Source: ASV31 sp965229765 (GTDB lineage: Bacteria > Pseudomonadota > Alphaproteobacteria > Rhodobacterales > Rhodobacteraceae). Taken from it: a DNA stretch of 64,000 nt. How positions within the stretch are numbered: the first letter of the stretch is position 1; every line of letters starts with the position of its first letter. The stretch is from contig CBDDJT010000003.1 in NCBI GenBank assembly GCA_965229765.1, positions 682,001 through 746,000 of the forward strand, in the 5' to 3' direction. Positions 44,631-53,267 of the stretch are shown here, in pieces. The notes under the pieces were generated by a model. That model was not told the DNA's origin. It made no database searches and worked only from the letters and a program-made list of their open reading frames with translations. The position numbers and the translations under genes are program-made.

Positions 44631-45275
44631 ATGATCGACCCACTCAATCTAATCCTCGGGCTGGTCGTCGCCGGCCTCGTGCCGTTCATCGCGGTGGTGG
44701 CAACGTCGTTCATCAAGATCGCCGTCGTGCTCTTGCTGGTGCGCAACGCGCTGGGCGTGCAGCAGATCCCGCCCAACATGGTCCTGAACGCGCTGGCCAT
44801 CATCCTGTCGGGCTACATCATGGCGCCCGTCTTCGTGGAAACGTTCAACATCCTCGCCTCTGGCGAATACGGCTTCGGCACCGTCGAAGAGGTGCAGGCC
44901 ACCTTCAACGCCGCCAAGGATCCGCTGGTGGAATGGCTGAACCGCCACGCCGACGACCGCGAACGCACCTTCTTCATAGAGGCCGCGCGCGAAATCTGGC
45001 CCCCGGAACTGGCCAACGCGGTGGACGAGAACAACCTTGCCATCATCCTTCCCGCCTTCACCGTCAGCCAGCTGCGCGAGGCGTTCGAAATCGGTTTCCT
45101 GCTTTACCTGCCGTTCATCGCGATCGACCTGATCGTGTCGAACATCCTGCTGGCGATGGGCATGATGATGGTGTCGCCGCTGACCATCTCGCTGCCGTTC
45201 AAGCTGTTTCTCTTCGTGGTCGTGGACGGGTGGTCACGCCTGATCCTGGGCCTTGTCACAACCTATTCCTTCTAG
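44631..45275 (+). CDS. sctR: T3SS export apparatus protein SctR
   Basis: SctR (YscR/SpaP/FliP) is five copies in the export-gate core. The 214-residue protein has the conserved pattern: FIAVVATSFIKIAVVLLLVR, NALGVQQIPPNMVLNALAII, the periplasmic loop, then AIILPAFTVSQLREAFEIGF, LLYLPFIAIDLIVSNILLAM and GMMMVSPLTISLPFKLFLFV. Start ATG 44631 (MIDPLNLILG). There is no signal peptide, unlike FliP. Confidence 0.96.
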   Translation: MIDPLNLILGLVVAGLVPFIAVVATSFIKIAVVLLLVRNALGVQQIPPNMVLNALAIILSGYIMAPVFVETFNILASGEYGFGTVEEVQATFNAAKDPLVEWLNRHADDRERTFFIEAAREIWPPELANAVDENNLAIILPAFTVSQLREAFEIGFLLYLPFIAIDLIVSNILLAMGMMMVSPLTISLPFKLFLFVVVDGWSRLILGLVTTYSF

Positions 45276-45284
45276 GGGCCCGCC

Positions 45285-45554
45285 ATGTCACCCGATGACG
45301 CGATGCACGCCATCTCCCAGGCCATGATCCTCGTCATGGTCCTGTCGATGCCGCCTATCGTGGTGGCCTCGCTGGTGGGCATCGTGGTCAGCCTTCTGCA
45401 GGCCCTGACGCAGGTGCAGGAACAGACGCTCTCCTTCGCGATAAAGCTCATCGCGGTGGCGCTGACGCTGGCGGCCATGGCGGGCATCCTCGGTTCCGAA
45501 ATGCTGAACTTCACCATCGAGCTCTTTGAAACCTTCCCCGGAATCGTCGGGTGA
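45285..45554 (+). CDS. sctS: T3SS export apparatus protein SctS
   Basis: SctS (YscS/SpaQ/FliQ) is an 89-residue two-helix hairpin protein of the export gate, present in four copies. Helix 1 is AMILVMVLSMPPIVVASLVG, then IVVSLLQALTQVQEQTLSFA, and helix 2 IKLIAVALTLAAMAGILGSE. It follows sctR by nine bases. The usual neighbours sctT and sctU lie elsewhere in this cluster (24750 and 50942). Confidence 0.95.
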   Translation: MSPDDAMHAISQAMILVMVLSMPPIVVASLVGIVVSLLQALTQVQEQTLSFAIKLIAVALTLAAMAGILGSEMLNFTIELFETFPGIVG

Positions 45555-45573
45555 CCCGCCGCGCCCGAGTGAC

Positions 45574-45583
45574 GTTTGTTACA
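45574..45583. promoter_or_regulatory. GTTTGTTACA word before the secreted-protein operon
   Basis: This is the second copy of the ten-base word at 37652-37661. It lies in the 97-base gap between sctS and the coiled-coil protein gene, 69 bases before the start, where a promoter for the four following genes would be expected. Confidence 0.3.
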
Positions 45584-45651
45584 GTCCCGCCCGCGCGGAT
45601 GTGGTCCAACGGAATTACGGACAGGACCGCAGAGCGCAAGGGAACAGCGAC

Positions 45652-46779
45652 ATGAGCAGTATCGGACCAACAGGCAGCACACCGACACCGCTTCCCGCGA
45701 CGGGTGGCGCCGCCCCCACGTCCGCCGCCGCACCCGCGCCCGCCCTGCCGCCCATCTTCCAGCAGGCGTTCTCGGGCGCCGGGCTTGCAGGCGCGCTCGG
45801 CCTGTCGCCGCCGCGCAGCCCGGGAAACACAGAGGCCATATTCCTTGAAATCACCGGCAAGCTTGAAAGCGCCCGCAGCGAGAACGAGGAAGCGGGCGAC
45901 ACCTCGAAGTCCGAGAAACGCCGCACCGATTTCGCCAGCGCCGCGGCGATCCTGAACCAGCTTCTGGACATCACCAACTCGATCCAGATCAATCAGGACA
46001 ACGTGAAGGAGCAGGACGGCACGATCAGCCAGCTGAACGAGCAAAAGGAACCGCTCAATCAGCAGAAGGCCAGCCTTGAATCCAACATCTCGACCTACGA
46101 GGGCTATATCAGCAGTGAGGAAAACACGATTTCCAGCCTGAGGACGCAGAACACGTTCCTGGAAATCGCCAAGGCGCTTACGATCGATGTGGACGTAAGG
46201 GCCAGCTACGACCGGCAGATCGCGGCCAACAATTCGTCCATTTCCGCGGCCCAGGGCCGGATCTCTGGCTACCAGTCGCAAATCAACGCCTGGCAGGGGG
46301 AAATCAACACCCTCAACGGGCAGATCGCGTCCATCGACGCCGAGATCAGCGCGGCGGAAAGCTCCAAGCAGAACAGCCTGAACCAGATTTCCAACCTCCA
46401 GAACTCCTACAATCAGGTCATACTGTCCCTGTTCCCCATGGCCGTGGCGATGATGCTGGGGCTCAGCAGTGCCGCAGCGCGCGAAGCCGCCGAAAACCCG
46501 GACGTGCTGACCGAATTCGACCGGGTGGGGCAGCAGGCGCTGAACGAAACCAACCGCGTCCCCACACAGGAACTCGACTTCGAGCAGTTCCGCGGCAAGG
46601 TCATGGAAGCCAACGCTCTCGACCCCTCTCGGGCAGATCGTGTATCCTTCCGCTTCGCCAGCTTCGTATCCACGGTGCAGGCGGCCTTTGCAGGGCTGGA
46701 TACCCTCGGCCAGATGGCCGATCTTGCAGGCGGCGCCGGTGCCCCGCAGGTCAACGGCCGTGACCGTATCGCAATCTGA
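45652..46779 (+). CDS. Coiled-coil T3SS-associated protein, probable secreted substrate
   Basis: This 375-residue protein starts at ATG 45652 (MSSIGPTGSTPTPLPATGGA). It has a Ser/Thr/Pro/Ala-rich N-terminus typical of type III signals, and a long coiled coil (about 70-255; NQLLDITNSIQINQDNVKEQ, GYQSQINAWQGEINTLNGQI). A hydrophobic segment follows (VILSLFPMAVAMMLGLSSAA, about 255-280), then a C-terminal helical region. The coil-plus-hydrophobic layout recalls translocator or tip proteins. I do not recognise a named family. Confidence 0.6.
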   Translation: MSSIGPTGSTPTPLPATGGAAPTSAAAPAPALPPIFQQAFSGAGLAGALGLSPPRSPGNTEAIFLEITGKLESARSENEEAGDTSKSEKRRTDFASAAAILNQLLDITNSIQINQDNVKEQDGTISQLNEQKEPLNQQKASLESNISTYEGYISSEENTISSLRTQNTFLEIAKALTIDVDVRASYDRQIAANNSSISAAQGRISGYQSQINAWQGEINTLNGQIASIDAEISAAESSKQNSLNQISNLQNSYNQVILSLFPMAVAMMLGLSSAAAREAAENPDVLTEFDRVGQQALNETNRVPTQELDFEQFRGKVMEANALDPSRADRVSFRFASFVSTVQAAFAGLDTLGQMADLAGGAGAPQVNGRDRIAI

Positions 46780-46802
46780 CACGTAAGGGAGACGCCGGCA
46801 GA

Positions 46803-47384
46803 ATGGCAGAAGAGCCCCAGGCGCCACTTGACCCGGACGCGATGATGGCCGCGTCCGCGCGCCGCATCCGGGAAATCGAACGCGAGATGCGCCGCGTCTC
46901 CCGCGACGATTGGGATGGGCTCTTTCGCCAGATGGGCACGCTTCTGACCACTCTGGCCCAGCACCCCTTCCTGCGCGGCGACGCCGAGGCAGAGGCACGG
47001 CTGGCCGAGATGTTCCTTGCCGGGGATCTGGAGGAGTTCGACCGCCGCACCGACAGGCTGGCCGAATATGTCTATGGCAAGCTCGACTACAACCTCGCGC
47101 TCCGCGCCGCCGCCGAGGCAGAGTCCCAGGCCGAAGCGGCGCGCGCCGAAGCGGTACGGGCCGCGCAGGCCGCGGGCCAGGATGCGCCCGACAAACCCGA
47201 TCCGCCCGCCGCCGCGCCCGCACCCCGCGCGCAGTCGCCCCGCGGCACGCAGGGCACCGCGCGCCGCCTGATGCGCAGCGGCCCCTCTGGCGACGATTTC
47301 GATCTTGGCCCCGATCCCGACGACGACCCGGACGAGCCCACTGAAACGCCCCCCCGCCGGCAGCGCAGCCGGCTTCGACTCTGA
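46803..47384 (+). CDS. Hypothetical protein, helical N-terminus and acidic tail
   Basis: This 193-residue protein has an N-terminal helical region (ASARRIREIEREMRRVSRDD, FRQMGTLLTTLAQHPFLRGD, LAEYVYGKLDYNLALRAAAE). A Pro/Ala/Arg-rich disordered region follows, then an acidic stretch (FDLGPDPDDDPDEPTE) and a basic end. No signal peptide. It lies between two substrate-like genes, so a chaperone or small substrate role is possible. Family not recognised. Confidence 0.55.
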   Translation: MAEEPQAPLDPDAMMAASARRIREIEREMRRVSRDDWDGLFRQMGTLLTTLAQHPFLRGDAEAEARLAEMFLAGDLEEFDRRTDRLAEYVYGKLDYNLALRAAAEAESQAEAARAEAVRAAQAAGQDAPDKPDPPAAAPAPRAQSPRGTQGTARRLMRSGPSGDDFDLGPDPDDDPDEPTETPPRRQRSRLRL

Positions 47385-47402
47385 CAGGCAAAGGAGACCA
47401 CG

Positions 47403-49175
47403 ATGGCCATACCTCCGCAGGCATCTCCCTGGCAGAACTGGGGAGACTCGGGCAACAGCGTGCTTACCATAGGAAACACGCCGACCTCGGGCAGCACCGG
47501 CGACCAGCAGATCGCGGCGCATCTGCGGATGCCCGGCACCGGATATGGCGCGGTGCCGACCGCCTATACCACCGCGGCGCAACTGGTCTATCCCACCTAT
47601 GACGGCAGCGTGGGCAAGACGCTGCCCGGCCCCCTGCCCTCTGACTACGCCGCGCCAACGGAAAACTTCGTGCAGTGGCACAGTGCGCACCAGCTGCAAA
47701 AGCTGAAGGAATCGACGACCTCGATATCGGGCACCGCCAGCGGCACGCCCTTCGATCTGAAGACGCTGACGCTTACGGTCGGGACGCAGTCGCTTCAGTT
47801 CATGCTGTCGCAGGACGGCCAGCGCGTCATCAACCTGACCACGCTGCAAAAGTCCGACATCGCCAAGCTGACACTGGCCGAACAGACCGCCTTGACCCAG
47901 TCCTCGGTCTGGACGACGCTCCAGGACACACTGGGTCTCAAGACGGCAACGACCGCGCTGCTCAATCAGCTGATCGGCCCAAGTGGCAGTGCCTCGGCCG
48001 GCAGCCCCCGCAAACTGATAGAGGACGCTCTCGGCTCCAAGGCCAGTTGGAACCCCATGACGCAGGCAGACGCGGACCTGTTCCTGGACCAGCTTGAGGT
48101 CATGGAACGCCGGTTCCTTGGCTCCGCCATCATCGACGAAAACGCCATCAAGCTTGAAACCGCCAAGATCGTCGAACGCTTTCAGCGCGCCTTCGACTTC
48201 GCCAACACCGAACCTCAACAGACGATCGACTATTACCGCCTGTTCGACGAAGACGGCAATCAGCTCGGAGACAGCGGCGACAACTTCTATACGGCCAAGA
48301 CGATTTCCAGCGACGACAACGCCACCATAAAACGCGGCTATCAGGAATTCCTGCGCGCCGAACGCCAGATCCTCGCCGCACTGGAAACCCGTGAATCGGT
48401 GGCCAATTCGGTGCTCTTCCGCGACCCCAAACTTGACGTGCCGAACCTCATCTTCCGTCTTCAGCAGCTTTATGAATTCGAGGCGGCGGGGCGCCAGGAC
48501 GCCGGCACCGAGGAAATGAAGCAGCTTCACAAACTGCTCACCGACTATGGCATCATGCAGCGGCTCGTGAACGAGACCATCGGCTACTACAACGCCAAGG
48601 AATCGGACGAGAAACGCCGGTTTCTCAATATCGGTGCCGATGCGAACGATCCCGATGACATCGACGACAGCCAGGACGATGGAAAGGGCGACACCTACGT
48701 GATCCGTCGTTACGAAGACACGGACACCGGCGTAAACCTGTCAGGCTCTGGCGATTACGCGCGAGAGGACCGCCAGAACAACGATGACGTACCCAAGTAC
48801 GAATGGGGCCTTCAATTGAAGAACAAGCTTTCCGAAAGCGAACGCCGTGCGATCTCGATGTTCATGGACGAAGGCTACATGCGCAGCAGCAACCTGCACC
48901 CGATGGAGGCGCGCGCCGGGGTCGAGGAACGGCCAAAGATCGACCTTGTCGACGACAGCGACGGCGGCGATGGCAGCCTTTTCCTGCACCGCAAGGGCAA
49001 ATGGGACAGCTTCAGCACCCAGCTGTCAGACCGCGTGACGATCCTCAACCAGCAAAACCAGATCAAGCAGAACGAGATCGAGAACGACAAGAAGCAGGAA
49101 AACCGCCATTTCGACCTTGCCAACAACGCGCTGCGCAAGATGAACGACATGCTTCTGACGATCGGGCGGATCTGA
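47403..49175 (+). CDS. Large T3SS-associated protein A, tip/substrate-like (590 aa)
   Basis: This 590-residue protein has no signal peptide or membrane segment. It begins with a Ser/Thr/Gly/Pro-rich region. Conserved blocks shared with the next gene are WHSAHQLQKL, LSQDGQRVINL and IAKLTLAEQ; the closing coiled coil (NQQNQIKQNEIENDKKQENR, FDLANNALRKMNDMLLTI) is also shared. A long coil at the C-terminus is a feature of needle-tip proteins (IpaD/BipD/LcrV) and other late substrates. Its acidic insert (DANDPDDIDDSQDDGKGD) lies near residue 415. The tip role is inference. Confidence 0.6.
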   Translation: MAIPPQASPWQNWGDSGNSVLTIGNTPTSGSTGDQQIAAHLRMPGTGYGAVPTAYTTAAQLVYPTYDGSVGKTLPGPLPSDYAAPTENFVQWHSAHQLQKLKESTTSISGTASGTPFDLKTLTLTVGTQSLQFMLSQDGQRVINLTTLQKSDIAKLTLAEQTALTQSSVWTTLQDTLGLKTATTALLNQLIGPSGSASAGSPRKLIEDALGSKASWNPMTQADADLFLDQLEVMERRFLGSAIIDENAIKLETAKIVERFQRAFDFANTEPQQTIDYYRLFDEDGNQLGDSGDNFYTAKTISSDDNATIKRGYQEFLRAERQILAALETRESVANSVLFRDPKLDVPNLIFRLQQLYEFEAAGRQDAGTEEMKQLHKLLTDYGIMQRLVNETIGYYNAKESDEKRRFLNIGADANDPDDIDDSQDDGKGDTYVIRRYEDTDTGVNLSGSGDYAREDRQNNDDVPKYEWGLQLKNKLSESERRAISMFMDEGYMRSSNLHPMEARAGVEERPKIDLVDDSDGGDGSLFLHRKGKWDSFSTQLSDRVTILNQQNQIKQNEIENDKKQENRHFDLANNALRKMNDMLLTIGRI

Positions 49176-49176
49176 G

Positions 49177-50928
49177 ATGGCACCGGTGGACACCTACTGG
49201 ACGACACAGGGCCAGACCACGCCCGACCGCGTGCTGAACAACGCTACACCCGCCTCTGCCTACACCACCAGCACGACGGACATGCCCTACCACCTGCTGC
49301 CCGGCAGCTCTGGCGTGGACATCGACACGCCACCGATCTACACCGATGCTGCGGCGCTCTTTCCTGTGTTCGACGGCACGCCCGCCGTCGCAACCGCATC
49401 GCCGCACGGCTCGCTCAACACGCCAGCCGGTTCGACTGTGCCGAATTCGCGCCCGTCAACCTTCAACGATCCCGTGGTGCAGCCCGGCGACTTCGCCGGC
49501 TGGCACACCGCCCACCAGATCGCCTATCTGGAAACGCGCGGCACCCCGACAACGCTTGACGACGGCGACGGCAACGTCGCCTACCGGTATGCCAAGGTCG
49601 GCGCCTCCAGCAACGAGCGCAACAATATCCACGCGCTCCTGTCGCAGGACGGCAGCCGGGTCATCATCATCAACGCGCTGACACGGCCCGATATCGCGAA
49701 GCTGCCGCTGGGAGACCAGCGCGCGCTGGCGCTTGTTCCCGTCTTCTCGGAACTGATAGCGGAACCCTATTCGCTGGAACCAACGCAGGCCCAGTTGAAC
49801 CCCGTGCCCCCGACAGTCGCCAAGACCACCGCCGTGATCCGCGCCGAGATGAAGGAAATCATCCAGGACCGGATCGACGACATCAAGGCACTTATCACCT
49901 ATGGCGACCAGGAGGCCGCGTTCAACGCGGCCCTGCCCGATTCCACCGAGCGCAAGCAATTCTTCCACTACTTCTTCACCCAGCAGCTGGAAGCCCTGCG
50001 CGACAACCTCGACGGCATGGCAATCTTCGACCGCGACAGCATCACCCAGCAGGTCGGCGACGTCCTCGAACGCTTCGAACGGCTGAACCGCTACGCGTCG
50101 ATCTCCGACGCGCCGACGCCCGGCGCACAGCCGCTCCTTGCGCTCAACGCCACGGACTACAACGGTTCGATCGCCACCGCGCTCAGCCTGCTTCTGCGCG
50201 TGGAATCGAAGATCCACGAGGCCGTCCTGCTGGAAGAGGCAATCACCGACGGCCCCAATGCCCGCGTGCCGCTGAACACCACCGAACCCGCCAGCGCCGC
50301 CCGCCTCGCCGGACGCAAGCTTGATCCGCCGATGATGACCTTCCTGCTGCAATCTCTGGCCAGCTACCGCTCTGAACTGGACGTCGAGGCGCGTTCAGAG
50401 GAACTGAACCAGCAAACCCGCCTTCTGCAGGACTACACCGCGATGCAGAAATGGGTGAACATCACCCTGGCTTCGTATGATCCGGTCAAGCTGGCCGACG
50501 CCGACGAGGACGAGGTGCTGCCAATCGGCGGCTTGGCGTCCGAATCCTATGGCGGTCTCTATTCGGGCCGGGTCGAGTACAACTCGCTCAACCCCGACGT
50601 CCTGTCGATGTTCGATGCCACCGCGGCGGCCGCCAATTCCAACACCTACCATCCCGTCGAGGTGGCCAAGAACGTCGTCCGCCCCACTGCCGAACTCTTC
50701 AGCTACAGCTCCGGCACGACGCTGGAAACCGCCCTGCCGCAATACCGCAAGTCGATCTGGGACACGCTGGCCACCAACCTGTCAGAGGCCACCAAGCTGG
50801 TGAATCAGGAAAACCAGATCCAGATGGATGCGATCAACAACATCAACAAGGAAAAGAACCGCCACTACGATCTGGCCTCTAGCACGCTCAACAAGATGAC
50901 CGAGATGCTGCGCTCGATCATCACCTGA
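49177..50928 (+). CDS. Large T3SS-associated protein B, paralogue of A (583 aa)
   Basis: This 583-residue protein is a tandem, diverged paralogue of the gene at 47403, separated by one base. Matched blocks are WHTAHQIAYL, LLSQDGSRVIIINAL, DIAKLPLGDQRAL and the C-terminal coil (NQENQIQMDAINNINKEKNR, YDLASSTLNKMTEMLRSI). The middle of the two proteins differs in length and sequence. Both keep the helical VLERFERL-type segment (VERFQRAF in A). A duplicated tip-like or filament-like pair before sctU is unusual. Function unknown. Confidence 0.6.
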   Translation: MAPVDTYWTTQGQTTPDRVLNNATPASAYTTSTTDMPYHLLPGSSGVDIDTPPIYTDAAALFPVFDGTPAVATASPHGSLNTPAGSTVPNSRPSTFNDPVVQPGDFAGWHTAHQIAYLETRGTPTTLDDGDGNVAYRYAKVGASSNERNNIHALLSQDGSRVIIINALTRPDIAKLPLGDQRALALVPVFSELIAEPYSLEPTQAQLNPVPPTVAKTTAVIRAEMKEIIQDRIDDIKALITYGDQEAAFNAALPDSTERKQFFHYFFTQQLEALRDNLDGMAIFDRDSITQQVGDVLERFERLNRYASISDAPTPGAQPLLALNATDYNGSIATALSLLLRVESKIHEAVLLEEAITDGPNARVPLNTTEPASAARLAGRKLDPPMMTFLLQSLASYRSELDVEARSEELNQQTRLLQDYTAMQKWVNITLASYDPVKLADADEDEVLPIGGLASESYGGLYSGRVEYNSLNPDVLSMFDATAAAANSNTYHPVEVAKNVVRPTAELFSYSSGTTLETALPQYRKSIWDTLATNLSEATKLVNQENQIQMDAINNINKEKNRHYDLASSTLNKMTEMLRSIIT

Positions 50929-50941
50929 GGCCCGGCGCACC

Positions 50942-52078
50942 ATGGCGGAACAGACCGGCGAAAAGACAGAACAGCCAACCCCAAAAAAAGAGCGCGACGC
51001 CCGGCAGAAAGGCCAGGTCGCCCGCTCGCAAGAGGTTGTGACGACGATCTCGCTCTTCGGGGTGCTCATCGTGATATACGCGATGGGAAACAGCATCTGG
51101 GTCCGGCTGACCGCGCTGATGGATACCGTCGCGCAACTGGCGACGGACATGGGACCGCAAACGCTGAACACCGCGCTGGCGGCGGCATGGCAGGATGGCG
51201 TCGCGATCATGATGCCCATTCTCGGCGCCACAATGTTTTTCGGCATCGCCGCCAATTACGTTCAGGTCGGCTCGCTGTTTTCCTTCGAGGCGATCACGCC
51301 CAAACTGGAAAAGATCTCTATCAACAAGGGGTTCAAGCGCATCTTCTCGTTGAAGCAGGTCGTCGAACTGCTGAAGTCCATCTTCAAGATCGTGTTCCTG
51401 TCGCTTCTGCTCTACTTCGTTCTGCGCGACGCGCTGGGCCCCTACATCGTCAGCGTCGATTGTGGCCTGTTCTGCGTCCGGCAGGTGACCGTCTCGATCT
51501 ACGAAAAGGTGCTTGCCTTCTCGGCGCTGGCCTTCGTGATCGTGTCCGGCTTCGACTATGTCTTTCAGCGCCACACGCATACCAAGTCGCTGATGATGAC
51601 CAAGGAAGAGGTAAAGCGCGAGTACAAGGAAAGCGAAGGCGATCCCATGGTGAAGGGCCAGCGCCGTCAATTCGCTCAGGAACTGGTGATGGGTGACGTC
51701 AAGAAGCAGACGCGCAACGCGACCGCCGTTGTCGTGAACCCGGTCCATCTTGCCGTGGCCATCCGGTACAAGGAAGGCCAGACGCCGCTTCCGATGATCG
51801 TGGCCAAGGGCCGCAACCACCAGGCCTACGAAATGCGCAAGGAGGCAGAGCTTTCCGGCGTGCCGATCTTTCGCAACGTGCCGCTGGCGCGCCTGCTCTA
51901 TGCCGAAGCGGGCCAGAATGACTACGTCCCGGATGAGGTCTTCGACGTGGTGGCAGAGATCCTCGCCTGGGTCGCACGCAACCAGTCGACGCTGTACGAC
52001 GGTCCGTCACGGCGCGGCGATATCGACATGGAACGCGGCGACCACCGCGCCGATCTCGGCCGGGGCGCGGGGGGCTAG
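50942..52078 (+). CDS. sctU: T3SS switch protein SctU, with NPVH cleavage motif
   Basis: SctU (YscU/FlhB) sits beside the export gate and switches substrate class after self-cleavage between Asn and Pro. The 378-residue protein has a polar N-terminus (TGEKTEQPTPKKERDARQKG), four membrane helices and the C-terminal cytoplasmic domain (AVAIRYKEGQTPLPMIVAKG, VPIFRNVPLARLLYAEAG). The cleavage loop reads VVVNPVHLAV at about 265-272, so the usual NPTH is NPVH: Asn and Pro are kept and Thr is replaced by Val. The C-terminal end is close to YscU. Confidence 0.95.
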   Translation: MAEQTGEKTEQPTPKKERDARQKGQVARSQEVVTTISLFGVLIVIYAMGNSIWVRLTALMDTVAQLATDMGPQTLNTALAAAWQDGVAIMMPILGATMFFGIAANYVQVGSLFSFEAITPKLEKISINKGFKRIFSLKQVVELLKSIFKIVFLSLLLYFVLRDALGPYIVSVDCGLFCVRQVTVSIYEKVLAFSALAFVIVSGFDYVFQRHTHTKSLMMTKEEVKREYKESEGDPMVKGQRRQFAQELVMGDVKKQTRNATAVVVNPVHLAVAIRYKEGQTPLPMIVAKGRNHQAYEMRKEAELSGVPIFRNVPLARLLYAEAGQNDYVPDEVFDVVAEILAWVARNQSTLYDGPSRRGDIDMERGDHRADLGRGAGG

Positions 52079-52088
52079 ACGCCGACGC

Positions 52089-52541
52089 TTACCGGCGTTT
52101 CTTCTTGCCGCCCGGCTTTCCCCCGGCGCTTTGCCGCAGGTACATGTCAAGAGAGGTGCGCCCCTCTTCGTCAAGCGTTCCGGTCAGCGAAAAATGCGCC
52201 CGCGCCCGCATGAAGCTGCGCATCCGGAGTTTTTCGTCGGCCTTCTTGGTAACATAAAGCTTCGGCGGATCGATCCGGTCCAGATGGCGCAGCGTCTCTA
52301 TCACAGCTTCGAAATCTTCCAGGTGGAACTGCACGACCGCGCGCGCGAAATACACATCGGGCCCCGTCTCGCCCAGTGCAATCATCGCCTCGACCAGCCG
52401 CAGGGCGTCTTGCGGGCGCTGGTGCTGCATCCGGGTGAAAATGGCGAACATGACATAGTCGCGTTCGCGCCGGGACATCGCGGAATGCCCGATCAGCGGC
52501 CCGGCGGGGACCAATGCGGTCTGGCTGTTGTCCTGGCTCAT
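52089..52541 (-). CDS. sctG: TPR-like needle chaperone, YscG/SctG-like
   Basis: This 150-residue helical protein has TPR features (MFAIFTRMQHQRPQDALRLV, YFARAVVQFHLEDFEAVIET, MRARAHFSLTGTLDEEGRTS) and a basic tail (GGKPGGKKKRR). It follows the needle gene sctF on the same strand, giving the order E-F-G seen in Yersinia, where YscE and YscG jointly hold the needle subunit YscF. The assignment relies on this synteny and fold type. It converges on sctU with a 10-base gap. Confidence 0.65.
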   Translation of the reverse strand: MSQDNSQTALVPAGPLIGHSAMSRRERDYVMFAIFTRMQHQRPQDALRLVEAMIALGETGPDVYFARAVVQFHLEDFEAVIETLRHLDRIDPPKLYVTKKADEKLRMRSFMRARAHFSLTGTLDEEGRTSLDMYLRQSAGGKPGGKKKRR

Positions 52542-52562
52542 GCCCCTGCCCCGGAACGGAAA

Positions 52563-52596
52563 ACGGGGCGCCGTGCGCGGTCACGCGGCACCCCGT
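52563..52596 (-). terminator. Stem-loop downstream of the needle gene
   Basis: ACGGGGCGCCGTGCG (52563-52577) pairs with CACGCGGCACCCCGT (52582-52596), with two mismatches and one G-T pair and a four-base loop. It lies between sctF and the YscG-like gene. Such a hairpin could favour high expression of the abundant needle subunit over the chaperone gene that follows. Confidence 0.5.
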
Positions 52597-52620
52597 ATCC
52601 GAATGGTCCGGTGTCGCCCG

Positions 52621-52935
52621 TCAGGCGACGTTCCGCACGATGGCCTTCAGCGTGTCCGACACCGACTTCATGATGTTGGTCCGAAGGTTCGTCACCGCCG
52701 ACCAGGTGTTCATCGCCATCTGCATCGAATACATCTTCTCGGTATCCGACAGGTTGGCGTTCTGTTCGATCGCACGGATATCCTCTTCGATCGCGGCGAT
52801 CTGATCCTGCAGGTATTCCTGCCGCCAGATCAGGTCGAAACCGTCGCGCTCTTCAAAGACTGTCGTGGAGTAGGTCGCCGGCGTCGTCGTCGGGCCGGGG
52901 GTGCCCGACAGATCAAGAAATGCACCGGTGCTCAT
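52621..52935 (-). CDS. sctF: T3SS needle protein SctF
   Basis: SctF polymerises into the extracellular needle. The 104-residue protein has a disordered N-terminus and a helix-turn-helix core. The C-terminal part (MAMNTWSAVTNLRTNIMKSV, SDTLKAIVRNVA) matches the conserved needle-subunit C-terminus of YscF/PrgI/EscF. It is slightly longer than YscF (87). AAGGAG lies nine bases upstream of ATG 52935, which overlaps the YscE-like stop (ATGA). Confidence 0.85.
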   Translation of the reverse strand: MSTGAFLDLSGTPGPTTTPATYSTTVFEERDGFDLIWRQEYLQDQIAAIEEDIRAIEQNANLSDTEKMYSMQMAMNTWSAVTNLRTNIMKSVSDTLKAIVRNVA

Positions 52936-53183
52936 GTCATGACTCCTTGGGGTCTGGGATTGTGTTTAAGGATGCGTTCGGCGGCAGCGGTTGCCTCTAT
53001 CAGCGCTGCCGCCACTGCATAGTCTTCCTGGGGAAGCCCCTGCTTTGTCAGCAGGGTCATGTCCGCCCGGATCGCAATCACATTCGTCAGGCAAAGCTGA
53101 AGCGTCTCGGGTCCATCGTCCCCAAGCAGGCGTTCCTCAAGCTCGGAAAAGCCGAAAAGTTCGTCCGGATCCAAGGCCTTCAC
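52932..53183 (-). CDS. Small helical needle co-chaperone, YscE-like
   Basis: This protein of up to 83 residues, helical, is encoded directly before sctF and coupled to it by ATGA overlap. Helices include ETLQLCLTNVIAIRADMTLL and DYAVAAALIEATAAAERILK. In Yersinia YscE is a similar-sized two-helix partner in the YscE-F-G complex, and the local E-F-G order supports this role. The start is uncertain: GTG 53183 has no clear ribosome site. Confidence 0.55.
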   Translation of the reverse strand: MKALDPDELFGFSELEERLLGDDGPETLQLCLTNVIAIRADMTLLTKQGLPQEDYAVAAALIEATAAAERILKHNPRPQGVMT

Positions 53184-53267
53184 CAGTGATTGCGCGTCGC
53201 AAGCGACAGTATGACAATGACGTTACGGGGCCTGCCGCGCCGCCAGCGTGTCGAATGTCACAGGCCG

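Noticed and set aside
46413..48530. 705-codon minus-strand frame opposite the secreted-protein genes
   Set aside because: Antisense to three well-supported plus-strand genes with ribosome sites; low-complexity Arg/Gly/Ala composition and no domain.
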